From assembly GCA_039933785.1 (NCBI GenBank), contig JBDTNL010000090.1, forward strand, positions 1-13,033: 13,033 nt of DNA. Reading direction: 5' to 3'. The position numbers and the translations under genes were made by a program. Below, piece by piece: positions 7,571 to 13,033 of the stretch; within the stretch, counting starts at the first letter, position 1, and every line of letters starts with the position of its first letter. The notes under the pieces were generated by a model. It did no database searches and had not been told where the DNA came from. It saw nothing but the letters and a program-made list of their open reading frames with translations. Source of the DNA: JBDTNL01 sp039933785 (GTDB lineage Bacteria; Acidobacteriota; Thermoanaerobaculia; Multivoradales; JAGPDF01).

Positions 7571-7604
7571 AGCGGCAATTCGGGATTGCCCCCAATTGGC
7601 CGCT
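7571..7604 (+). repeat. Nested inverted repeats in the leader of pilin copy 2
   Basis: AGCGGCAATT (7571-7580) can pair with AATTGGCCGCT (7594-7604) with one bulged C. A shorter perfect stem, GGCAAT (7574-7579) with ATTGCC (7585-7590), uses the same left arm, so the two hairpins exclude one another. They end six bases before the Shine-Dalgarno. This may be a leader RNA switch or a protein operator, or chance. No known riboswitch class is recognised. No clear promoter hexamers were found between the upstream terminator and this point. Confidence 0.4.
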
Positions 7605-7609
7605 CATCT

Positions 7610-7615
7610 AGGAGG
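7610..7615 (+). promoter_or_regulatory. Shine-Dalgarno of the second pilin gene
   Basis: AGGAGG eight bases before the ATG at 7624, the same spacing as for copy 1 although the surrounding bases are unrelated. Confidence 0.9.
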
Positions 7616-7623
7616 ATGTACAT

Positions 7624-8139
7624 ATGTTGAAGAGACTGCGCAACCGCAAGAAGGGCTTTACCCTCATCGAGTTGCTGATCGTCGTGGCAATCATCGGCAT
7701 CATCGCCGCCCTGCTCATCCCGAACTTCCTGGACGCCCTGCAGAAGGCCAAGCAGAAGCGCACCGTCGCTGACATGCGCAACCTCGGGACCGCCATGTTC
7801 TCCTGGCTCACCGACCAGGTCGGCGCTTCCGCCGCCGGCGCCACCGTCGACCTGAGTGCCTACACGGGTATTTCCACCCAGGCCCTCATCGCGGGCCAGC
7901 TGGTCTCCCAGTACATCCAGGACGTGCCGACCCTCGACGGCTGGAAGAACACGTACCACTACTCGTTGAACACCGCCAACCCGCTCGCCAAGCAGGTCAT
8001 GTACATCCGCAGCCTCGGCCGCGACAAGTCCGCCACGACCGGCTCGTACACCGTGCAGTCGTTCGATCCCACCGACTACGACCAGGACATCGTCTGGGCC
8101 GACGGATTCTTCGTCCGCTGGCCGCAGAAGGGCACCTGA
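7624..8139 (+). CDS. Type IV pilin / GspG-like major pseudopilin, copy 2 (protein identical to copy 1)
   Basis: 171 residues, identical at every position to the product of the preceding pilin gene: leader cut expected after G11, F12 and E16 at mature +1 and +5, hydrophobic helix, GspG-like C-terminal blocks, no cysteine. At DNA level the first 36 codons differ from copy 1 at nine bases, all synonymous (for example ATG-TTG here against ATG-CTG). From base 7732 to one base past the stop codon the two genes are identical. Upstream and downstream sequence is unrelated to that of copy 1. The 157-base gap between the two genes contains copy 1's terminator and a different leader without a convincing sigma-54 site, so this copy is probably controlled differently. 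It also has its own terminator. Both copies are complete, so neither looks like a silent cassette. Confidence 0.95.
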   Translation: MLKRLRNRKKGFTLIELLIVVAIIGIIAALLIPNFLDALQKAKQKRTVADMRNLGTAMFSWLTDQVGASAAGATVDLSAYTGISTQALIAGQLVSQYIQDVPTLDGWKNTYHYSLNTANPLAKQVMYIRSLGRDKSATTGSYTVQSFDPTDYDQDIVWADGFFVRWPQKGT

Positions 8140-8140
8140 G
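7732..8140 (+). repeat. 409-bp perfect direct repeat, unit 2 (3' part of pilin copy 2)
   Basis: Partner of 7059-7467. Homology across the two genes as a whole covers exactly ATG to stop plus one base. No short flanking duplication or inverted ends are seen, so there is no sign of an insertion sequence having moved the gene. Confidence 0.95.
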
Positions 8141-8166
8141 TACGGCTTCCGGACAGAACGCGGTTC

Positions 8167-8193
8167 AAAAGGGCGCCCATCGGCGCCCTTTTT
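8167..8193 (+). terminator. Intrinsic terminator after pilin copy 2
   Basis: GGGCGCC (8171-8177) pairs with GGCGCCC (8182-8188) around a CATC loop. Four A before and five T after extend the stem and provide the U-tract. It lies 28 bases after the stop codon. Confidence 0.92.
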
Positions 8194-8215
8194 CTATTCG
8201 TCCGGTTCGCCGCGC

Positions 8216-8221
8216 TAGACT
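8216..8221 (+). promoter_or_regulatory. Candidate -10 element of the second M20 peptidase gene
   Basis: TAGACT ends seven bases before the GTG at 8229. No good -35 hexamer is seen 16-18 bases upstream. With this spacing the transcript would start at the GTG itself, fitting the lack of a Shine-Dalgarno. Confidence 0.4.
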
Positions 8222-8228
8222 TCGACGA

Positions 8229-9596
8229 GTGCTCCGCTCGCGCGCCAAAGTCTTCGCCCTGATCCTCGTCGTGCTGTCCAGGCCGGGGGCGCCGGCCGTC
8301 GCGAACTCCGGAAACCCGGCGCTTTCGGAAACCGCGCTCTGGCTGCAGAGTTACCTCCGCCTCGACACCACCAACCCCCCGGGCCACGAAGAGATCGGCG
8401 CGGCTTTCCTCGCCAGTGTCTTGCGGAGCGCGGGCATCGAGTCCCGCACTCTCACCTCGACGACCGGACGAACCAGCCTCTACGCCCGCCTCCAGGGTAG
8501 CGGGTCCGGATCGATCGTTCTGCTGCACCACATCGACGTGGTGCGCCAAGGCGCTGCCTGGACGCTGCAGCCGTTCTCCGGCGCCATCGTCGCCGGCGCC
8601 CTGGTCGGCCGCGGGGCGCTCGACGTGAAGAGCCTCGGCATCGCCGAGCTCTCGGCGTTCATCGATCTCAAGCGCCAGGGCATCACCCCACGGCGAAGTG
8701 TCATCTTCCTGGCCGTGGCCGACGAAGAGGCGGGCGGCGGCGAGGGCAGCGCTTTCGTCCTCGCAAAGTATCCCGAGCTCTTCGCCGGCGCCGAGCTCGT
8801 TCTCAACGAGGGCGGCAGCAATCGAGTCGTCGGGGGAGAGGTGCGCTGGTGGGGCGTGGAGGTCGCGCAGAAGCGCCCGCTCTGGCTCCGCGTCCGCGCC
8901 AGCGGTCGCGGCGGGCATGCGGCGGGGCTACAGCCGCACAGCGCCACCCATGAGCTCATCGAGGCCCTGGCGCGTCTGCTTGCTTTGCCACCTGCCTACC
9001 ATGTGAGCGAGCCCGCGCGACGCTATCTCGCGGCGCTCGGACCGCTGCACGGCGGCACCCTCGGCGATACCATGACGCACATCGATCGCGCGCTCACCCC
9101 TCAGGGACCGCGCGAGGCCATGCTGCCGGGGATGGCGAACCTCTTCCTCGATACGGTCCAGATCACGGTTCTCCATGCCAGCGAGCAGATCAACACGGTG
9201 GCGAGCGAGGCTTCGGCCGAGATCGACATCCGGCTGCTGCCGGATACCGACGCCGCCCGGTTCCTGGCTCGCGTGAAGATCGCGCTCGGCAACGAGGTGG
9301 AGACCGAACTGCTCCTCGGCTCCCCCCTCGGCTCCTCTTCGTCCAGCGACTCGGCAGACTGGAAAACCATCGCCACCGTGCTCGGCCCGGCGCCCACCGT
9401 GCCGGCTTTCATCGCCGGCTTCACCGACTCGCGCTACTTCCGCGGCCGGAACATCGCGGCGTATGGAATTTCGCCGTTTGCCCTGGCTGGCGACGAGCTC
9501 GCCGGAATCCACGGCCCGGATGAGCGCATTCCGCTCGCCGAGTTCGAGCGCGGCACCGAACGCATGCGCCGCCTGGTTCAGGCCCTGGCGCGCTAG
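8229..9596 (+). CDS. Exported M20-family metallopeptidase (ArgE/DapE/CPG2-like)
   Basis: 455 residues from a GTG. Residues 1-25 look like a cleavable signal peptide (basic start, hydrophobic core A-L-I-L-V-V-L, A-V-A before N26), so the enzyme is probably periplasmic. All canonical M20 residues are present: H101 and D103 in H-H-I-D-V, bridging D132 in G-A-L-D-V-K, E166/E167 in A-D-E-E, E194 in N-E-G-G, the lid-domain H230 in G-R-G-G-H-A-A-G, the I-N-T-V-A motif near 321-325, and the final ligand H428 in I-H-G-P-D-E-R-I-P. It is expected to hydrolyse an amide or peptide bond with a two-metal centre. It shares W-G-V-E-V-A-Q-K, F-T-D-S-R and Y-G-I-S-P-F blocks with the membrane-anchored M20 protein encoded before the pilins, so the two are paralogues, this one being canonical. 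It follows the pilin terminator and precedes the YfhO-like gene by 17 bases. Substrate is not predictable. Confidence 0.92.
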   Translation: MLRSRAKVFALILVVLSRPGAPAVANSGNPALSETALWLQSYLRLDTTNPPGHEEIGAAFLASVLRSAGIESRTLTSTTGRTSLYARLQGSGSGSIVLLHHIDVVRQGAAWTLQPFSGAIVAGALVGRGALDVKSLGIAELSAFIDLKRQGITPRRSVIFLAVADEEAGGGEGSAFVLAKYPELFAGAELVLNEGGSNRVVGGEVRWWGVEVAQKRPLWLRVRASGRGGHAAGLQPHSATHELIEALARLLALPPAYHVSEPARRYLAALGPLHGGTLGDTMTHIDRALTPQGPREAMLPGMANLFLDTVQITVLHASEQINTVASEASAEIDIRLLPDTDAARFLARVKIALGNEVETELLLGSPLGSSSSSDSADWKTIATVLGPAPTVPAFIAGFTDSRYFRGRNIAAYGISPFALAGDELAGIHGPDERIPLAEFERGTERMRRLVQALAR

Positions 9597-9612
9597 CGTC
9601 CAAGCTTGGACG
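9597..9612. promoter_or_regulatory. Perfect 16-bp palindrome filling the gap before the YfhO-like gene
   Basis: CGTCCAAGCTTGGACG is self-complementary over all 16 bases. It starts immediately after the stop codon of the M20 gene and ends one base before the ATG at 9614. It could be a dimeric regulator's operator, or a short RNA hairpin (6-bp stem, AGCT loop) that hinders initiation. No clear Shine-Dalgarno is present. Function is inferred only. Confidence 0.5.
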
Positions 9613-9613
9613 T

Positions 9614-12073
9614 ATGACCTTGCGACGCATCCCTTGGCTCGCGATCGGGCTCTGTGCCGCGGTCCTCGCGCTCTGCTACGGCGGCCTGCTGGTGCCCGGG
9701 CGAGCGCTGGCGGCGCGCGATATTCCCTTTCTCCATCTGCCCCTGCGGACCACGTTCCGCGCCCTGCTCGCGCAACACTGGGGGTCGCTCCCGGGTTGGG
9801 ACCCGCTGATTCACGACGGTCAGCCGTTGCTCTCGAATCCGCACTACGCGGCGTTTTACCCGGGCACCTGGGCGCTCGTCTGGTTGGCGCCGATCGTCGC
9901 CATCCACGCCACCATCCTGATCCACGCCGCGATCGCCTTCGCCGGCGCCTGGCGGTTGGCCGCGAAGTGGGGCGCGCGCCGCGCCGGATGCGCGCTCGCC
10001 GCCGTGGGCTTCGCCGCCAACACCACCCTGGTCTCGCTCCCCGGCACTCTGCTGATGTTCACCGGCATAGCTTGGATGCCTTGGGCCTTCAGCCTCGCCG
10101 ACCAGGCGCTCTGCGGGGGCCAGACTCGCAAGCTCCTGACGCTCTCGGCCGTCCTCGCTCTGCAGGTCTTGAACGGCGATCCGGCGAGCGTGCTCCTCAC
10201 CTGGATCGGCCTCGGGGCGCTGGTCGTCTTTCCCTCCGAGCCCGGCGGACAGCGATGGCGTGGCGTGCGGGTCGCTCTGGGCCGGCTGGCGCTCGCGGTC
10301 GCGCTCGCGGTGCTGCTCGGCAGCGTGCAGTCGCTGCCCACCTGGGCGCGCCTCAGGGATTCGGCACGCGGCGGGGCGGGCCTTTCGGCGGCAGACGCCG
10401 GAATGTGGTCGGCGCGCCCGGTGCGCCTGCTGGAGATCTTCGTGCCGCGCTTGTTCGGAGATCCCGCGCGTGACGAAGAGGACCTTTTCTTCGGCGCGCG
10501 CATCAACGACAAGCAATTTCCCTTCTTGCAGTCTTTGTATCCCGGAATGCTGCTCGCCATCCTCGGCACCGGAGCGCTGTTGCGACCGCCGCGCGGCGGT
10601 ATCCCCAAGCGCGCCGCGCTCGCGCTCGGGGCCGGACTCGGAGTGCTCTTCGGACTGGGTCGATTCAATCCGCTCTTTCCGCTCCTGCGCGTGACCTTGC
10701 CGTTCTTGGGCATGCTCCGCTACCCCGAAAAGTTTCTTATCTTGACCGTGGTCTGCCTCGGCTTCGCCGGGGCCCTCAGTTTCGACCGCCTGATCGAGCC
10801 CGTGCCGGATGGCAACACCGACCTCGCGGCCGCACGGCCCGCGCGTCTGTCACTCGGCGCGGCGCTGCCGCTCGCCTGGGCTCTCGGCTCACTGCTGATT
10901 GCGGCAGGACTGTGGGCGAGTCTCGATCAGGCGCGACTCATCGGGCTCGTCAGTCAAAGCGCGCTCAGCTCTTTGCCGAGCGCAAACGAGCTGAGGGCGG
11001 CGACCTTCCTACGTCACCAGATCTGGCTCGGCGCGGGCGTCGCGGCCGCGGCTCTCGGTTGGCTGGTGCTCGCCCGGCGGCGGCGCATCGGGTCGGCGCG
11101 AATCCTCGCCGGCGGCGCGATTCTGTTCACGCTCGCCGACCTCTCGTACTACGGCCGCGGCCTAAATCCGACCGTTCCGGCGAGCGACTTGCTTAGCGCG
11201 CGCCCCCTCGAGCGCGAGATCGCCGCCTCGCCGCGGCACGGCGACCGCATCTTCAGCGACGCGCTTCTGCGCCACGACGATTCGACCGTCGGGTTTCGCC
11301 TCGGTGAAGTCGGCACCCAACAGGTCGAGACTCTGCTCGACTCGCTGTCGACGAACTCGGCGGCGACGCTGGGCTTCGCGTATGCGCTCGACACCGACTT
11401 CGACCTGATGCTGACCGGTTGGGGGCGCCACGGTCTCGACCTCGTCCGCGAGACCGCGAGGCGGCAACCCGCCGAGCTCGCGCCGTTGCTCTCCGCCTGG
11501 AACGTCGGCACCGTCGTGCGGCTGCGCCCGCCCGGTGAACAGTTTCGCGAATTTCAACAAACCGGGGGGAGGCGACCGCTGCCGGCCAAGGTCGAGTTCA
11601 ATCCCGCCGTGCTGCCGCGCTGGCGCTTCGTCCCGGAGCTGAGCTTTCACGCCACCGCCCCCGACGCGCTCGCCGCGGCGCACGGCGACGGATTCGCGCT
11701 CGCCGAACGCGAGGTGTTGATCGGAGAGCCGCCAGCGACAGGCGCTCCGACGCTCGATCCCAAGGCGCAAATCCTCGCGGTTGCGGACGGTGCCGATCGG
11801 GTCGCGATCCGCTACCGGGCCGCGGGGCCGGCGCTCCTCGTCGCCGCGATGACGTTCGACGACGGCTGGACAGCGCGCGCCGCCGACGGCACGACGCTGC
11901 CCACGTGGCCCACCGCCATCGGGCAGCTCGCGGCCCTGGTGCCGGCCGGAGAAACAACGGTCGAGTTGCGCTATCTCGATCCATGGGTGCGAGTGGGCGC
12001 CGCGCTCAGCCTGGTTACCCTCCTCGCCTGCGTGCTCGCCGCCTCGCGGGCCGGACGTTTGCCGGAGGCCTGA
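9614..12073 (+). CDS. YfhO-like large integral membrane protein (GT-C superfamily)
   Basis: 819 residues. Hydrophobic segments begin at about residues 7-26 and recur through about residue 510. A large extracytoplasmic part follows (about 520-790), then a last helix (about 793-812). Family marks: A-R-D-I-P-F-L-H-L-P-L-R (33-44, with D36 in the position of the GT-C acidic residue), G-W-D-P-L-I-H-D-G-Q-P-L-L (61-73), F-Y-P-G (81-84), L-R-Y-P-E-K-F in the middle, and a C-terminal F-D-D-G-W-T-A with a closing L-R-Y-L-D-P-W motif. YfhO in Gram-positives is linked to glycosylation of teichoic acids, and related proteins occur in many phyla without known substrate. Here a role in lipid-linked sugar transfer to the surface is inference. 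It begins 17 bases after the M20 gene, across a perfect palindrome and with no obvious Shine-Dalgarno, so it probably depends on the upstream transcript. Confidence 0.85.
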   Translation: MTLRRIPWLAIGLCAAVLALCYGGLLVPGRALAARDIPFLHLPLRTTFRALLAQHWGSLPGWDPLIHDGQPLLSNPHYAAFYPGTWALVWLAPIVAIHATILIHAAIAFAGAWRLAAKWGARRAGCALAAVGFAANTTLVSLPGTLLMFTGIAWMPWAFSLADQALCGGQTRKLLTLSAVLALQVLNGDPASVLLTWIGLGALVVFPSEPGGQRWRGVRVALGRLALAVALAVLLGSVQSLPTWARLRDSARGGAGLSAADAGMWSARPVRLLEIFVPRLFGDPARDEEDLFFGARINDKQFPFLQSLYPGMLLAILGTGALLRPPRGGIPKRAALALGAGLGVLFGLGRFNPLFPLLRVTLPFLGMLRYPEKFLILTVVCLGFAGALSFDRLIEPVPDGNTDLAAARPARLSLGAALPLAWALGSLLIAAGLWASLDQARLIGLVSQSALSSLPSANELRAATFLRHQIWLGAGVAAAALGWLVLARRRRIGSARILAGGAILFTLADLSYYGRGLNPTVPASDLLSARPLEREIAASPRHGDRIFSDALLRHDDSTVGFRLGEVGTQQVETLLDSLSTNSAATLGFAYALDTDFDLMLTGWGRHGLDLVRETARRQPAELAPLLSAWNVGTVVRLRPPGEQFREFQQTGGRRPLPAKVEFNPAVLPRWRFVPELSFHATAPDALAAAHGDGFALAEREVLIGEPPATGAPTLDPKAQILAVADGADRVAIRYRAAGPALLVAAMTFDDGWTARAADGTTLPTWPTAIGQLAALVPAGETTVELRYLDPWVRVGAALSLVTLLACVLAASRAGRLPEA

Positions 12074-12110
12074 ACCGGCCGCCCACCCTCGCCGCGCGCG
12101 GTGCGTCGCG

Positions 12111-12116
12111 TACAAT
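12111..12116 (+). promoter_or_regulatory. Candidate -10 element of the prepilin peptidase gene
   Basis: TACAAT, one base from consensus and AT-rich in a very GC-rich surrounding, ends seven bases before the GTG at 12124. No matching -35 is evident. The geometry is the same as at 8216-8221 and would give a leaderless transcript. Confidence 0.5.
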
Positions 12117-12123
12117 TCGGCCC

Positions 12124-12915
12124 GTGCTTCCTCCGTTCGTCTGGATCCTCTTCGCGGCGGCCCTCGGCCTCATCGTGGGTAGTTTCTTGAACGTCGTCGT
12201 CTACCGCGTGCCGCGCGGACAGTCGGTGGTGACGCCGCGCTCGGCCTGCCCGTGGTGCGGTGGAGCGATCGGCGCGCGCGACAACATTCCACTCCTCGGG
12301 TACCTGCTGCTCCGCGGCCGTTGTCGGCGCTGCAACGCACCCATCGGATGGCGCTATCCCGCCGTCGAGGCCACCGTGGCGGGGCTCTTTGCGCTGTGCG
12401 TCGCGCGTTTCGGGCCGCGCCCGCAAGCGCTCGTGGCCGCCGTGATCTGCGCCTTTCTGGTCGCTCTGGCACTCATCGACGTCGACCATCTGATGCTCCC
12501 CGACAGCCTCACCTTCCCCGGTATGTTGATCGCCTTCGCGCTCGCCGTACCGGCGGCGTTCGATCATTCGATTGCGCTCGTCGGCCCGCTGTGGTCCGCG
12601 CTCGGCATGCTCTGCGGCGCCGGATTTCTCTTTCTGGTCGCCGAGGCTTGGCTGTGGCTCCGCGGCGAAGAAGGCCTCGGCCTCGGCGACGCCAAGATGA
12701 TGGCCATGATCGGCGCCTTCCTCGGCTGGCGCGGTTGTGTCGAAACCATGATCTACGCTTGCTTCGCCGGCACCGCCGTCGGCCTCGTCCTCCTCGCGAC
12801 GGGCCGCGCCGGCCGACGCACGCGGCTGCCCTTCGGAGTCTTCCTCGCGCTCGGCGCGCTCGGCGCCCTGTTCGGCGGGCCGGCCGTACTCCAACCGTTC
12901 CTGCCGTTCCTGTGA
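12124..12915 (+). CDS. pilD: Type IV prepilin peptidase / N-methyltransferase (A24 family)
   Basis: 263 residues from the GTG at 12124. This inner-membrane aspartyl peptidase cuts prepilins after the leader glycine and methylates the new N-terminal Phe. Seen in order: G-S-F-L-N-V-V-V-Y-R-V-P (19-30), the four-cysteine zinc site of the methylase domain (C42, C45, C67, C70), the first catalytic block L-I-D-V-D-H-L-M-L-P-D (117-127), and the second, G-L-G-D-A-K (186-191, D189). Hydrophobic helices lie between and after these. Length is normal and both activities should be intact. The frame is open further upstream but overlaps the end of the YfhO-like gene; GTG at 12124 gives the usual family N-terminus. 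No Shine-Dalgarno; a -10-like TACAAT lies seven bases upstream. The pilins about 4-5 kb upstream are plausible substrates. The next gene starts within its stop codon (GTGA). The symbol gspO would apply equally. Confidence 0.95.
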   Translation: MLPPFVWILFAAALGLIVGSFLNVVVYRVPRGQSVVTPRSACPWCGGAIGARDNIPLLGYLLLRGRCRRCNAPIGWRYPAVEATVAGLFALCVARFGPRPQALVAAVICAFLVALALIDVDHLMLPDSLTFPGMLIAFALAVPAAFDHSIALVGPLWSALGMLCGAGFLFLVAEAWLWLRGEEGLGLGDAKMMAMIGAFLGWRGCVETMIYACFAGTAVGLVLLATGRAGRRTRLPFGVFLALGALGALFGGPAVLQPFLPFL

Positions 12916-13033
12916 ACGACGTGACCGATCCGGCGGACCCGCCGCGAGTGAAGGCCGCAGCGCCCGGGCGCAGGCGGCTCGGGCTGCGCAATGAGATCGT
13001 GATCTTGTTGCCGGTCGCGACGTTGGTGCTGGT
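12912..13033 (+). CDS. Unidentified protein with N-terminal membrane segment, possibly a sensor histidine kinase (3' partial)
   Basis: The GTG at 12912 overlaps the prepilin peptidase stop as GTGA, so it is probably translationally coupled and part of the same operon. Only 41 residues fit in the window: a charged Pro/Arg-rich start of about 25 residues, then L-R-N-E-I-V-I-L-L-P-V-A-T-L-V-L-V, the beginning of a membrane helix. This kind of start is common in membrane histidine kinases, and kinase/regulator pairs of the PilS/PilR type often lie near pilin genes, but no diagnostic domain is visible. An alternative GTG lies three codons in. Function is left open. Confidence 0.6.
   Translation, partial: MNDVTDPADPPRVKAAAPGRRRLGLRNEIVILLPVATLVL

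Noticed and set aside
7530..7609. Sigma-54 sites before pilin copy 2, such as a GG-N10-GC starting near 7539 or 7562.
   Set aside because: Only the GG/GC spacing matches; the other consensus bases do not, and such spacing is common by chance in GC-rich DNA.
7622..7627. NdeI-like CATATG at the pilin copy 2 start and a HindIII-like AAGCTT at 9602-9607, as signs of cloned DNA.
   Set aside because: Single natural six-base sites; the surrounding sequence is uniform with the rest of the locus and no vector sequence is present.
6951..8140. Pilin antigenic-variation system with a silent donor cassette.
   Set aside because: Both copies are complete with their own ribosome sites and terminators, and they encode identical protein, so exchange could not create variants.
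6951..8140. Duplication by an insertion sequence or transposon.
   Set aside because: No transposase, terminal inverted repeat or target duplication flanks the copies; homology stops at the gene ends.
9593..10516. Minus-strand open frame of about 300 codons over the start of the YfhO-like gene, and similar ones at 11162-12115 and 11971-12894.
   Set aside because: All run opposite convincing membrane-protein genes, are rich in Arg, Glu and Gly as expected from reverse-complemented GC-rich codons, and show no domain.

Overview
The window is high-GC bacterial chromosome, densely packed, with ten full or nearly full genes plus one gene cut by the right edge. No rRNA, tRNA, CRISPR array or insertion sequence is visible. 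The organism cannot be named from sequence alone. The pilins carry a leader of basic residues, then G-FTLIELL, and a K-Q-K-R-T-x-A-D-M-R stretch after the first helix. From memory this resembles pilins of Acidobacteriota and some former Deltaproteobacteria. That assignment is inference.

Left part (1-5258) looks like a cell-surface glycan locus. It holds an FAD/NAD(P)-dependent oxidoreductase of the DIGGHRFF (UDP-galactopyranose mutase/amine-oxidase-like) type, whose extreme N-terminus lies outside the window. Next comes a flippase-like integral membrane protein. On the opposite strand a GT-C-fold glycosyltransferase is coupled by an ATGA overlap to a DegT/DnrJ/EryC1/StrS sugar aminotransferase. 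The two blocks converge with overlapping stop codons at 2593-2605.

Middle part (5321-9596) is the most unusual. Two related but divergent exported or membrane-anchored M20-family metallopeptidases flank two tandem pilin genes that encode exactly the same 171-residue protein. The pilin copies are identical at DNA level over 409 bases (7059-7467 and 7732-8140). Their first 36 codons carry nine differences, all synonymous, and their flanks are unrelated. Each copy has its own strong Shine-Dalgarno and its own intrinsic terminator. Only the first has a good sigma-54 (-24/-12) promoter. The pattern points to gene conversion of an older duplication.

Right part (9614-13033) holds a YfhO-like large membrane protein preceded by a perfect 16-bp palindrome, a bifunctional A24 prepilin peptidase (expected to process the pilins at G11/F12), and the first 41 residues of a protein with an N-terminal membrane segment. 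That last gene may be a sensor kinase and overlaps the peptidase gene by GTGA.

Three GTG-started genes (GT-C transferase, second M20 peptidase, prepilin peptidase) have a -10-like hexamer 6-7 bases before the start codon and no Shine-Dalgarno. This suggests leaderless transcripts, in contrast to the Shine-Dalgarno-led pilins and aminotransferase.
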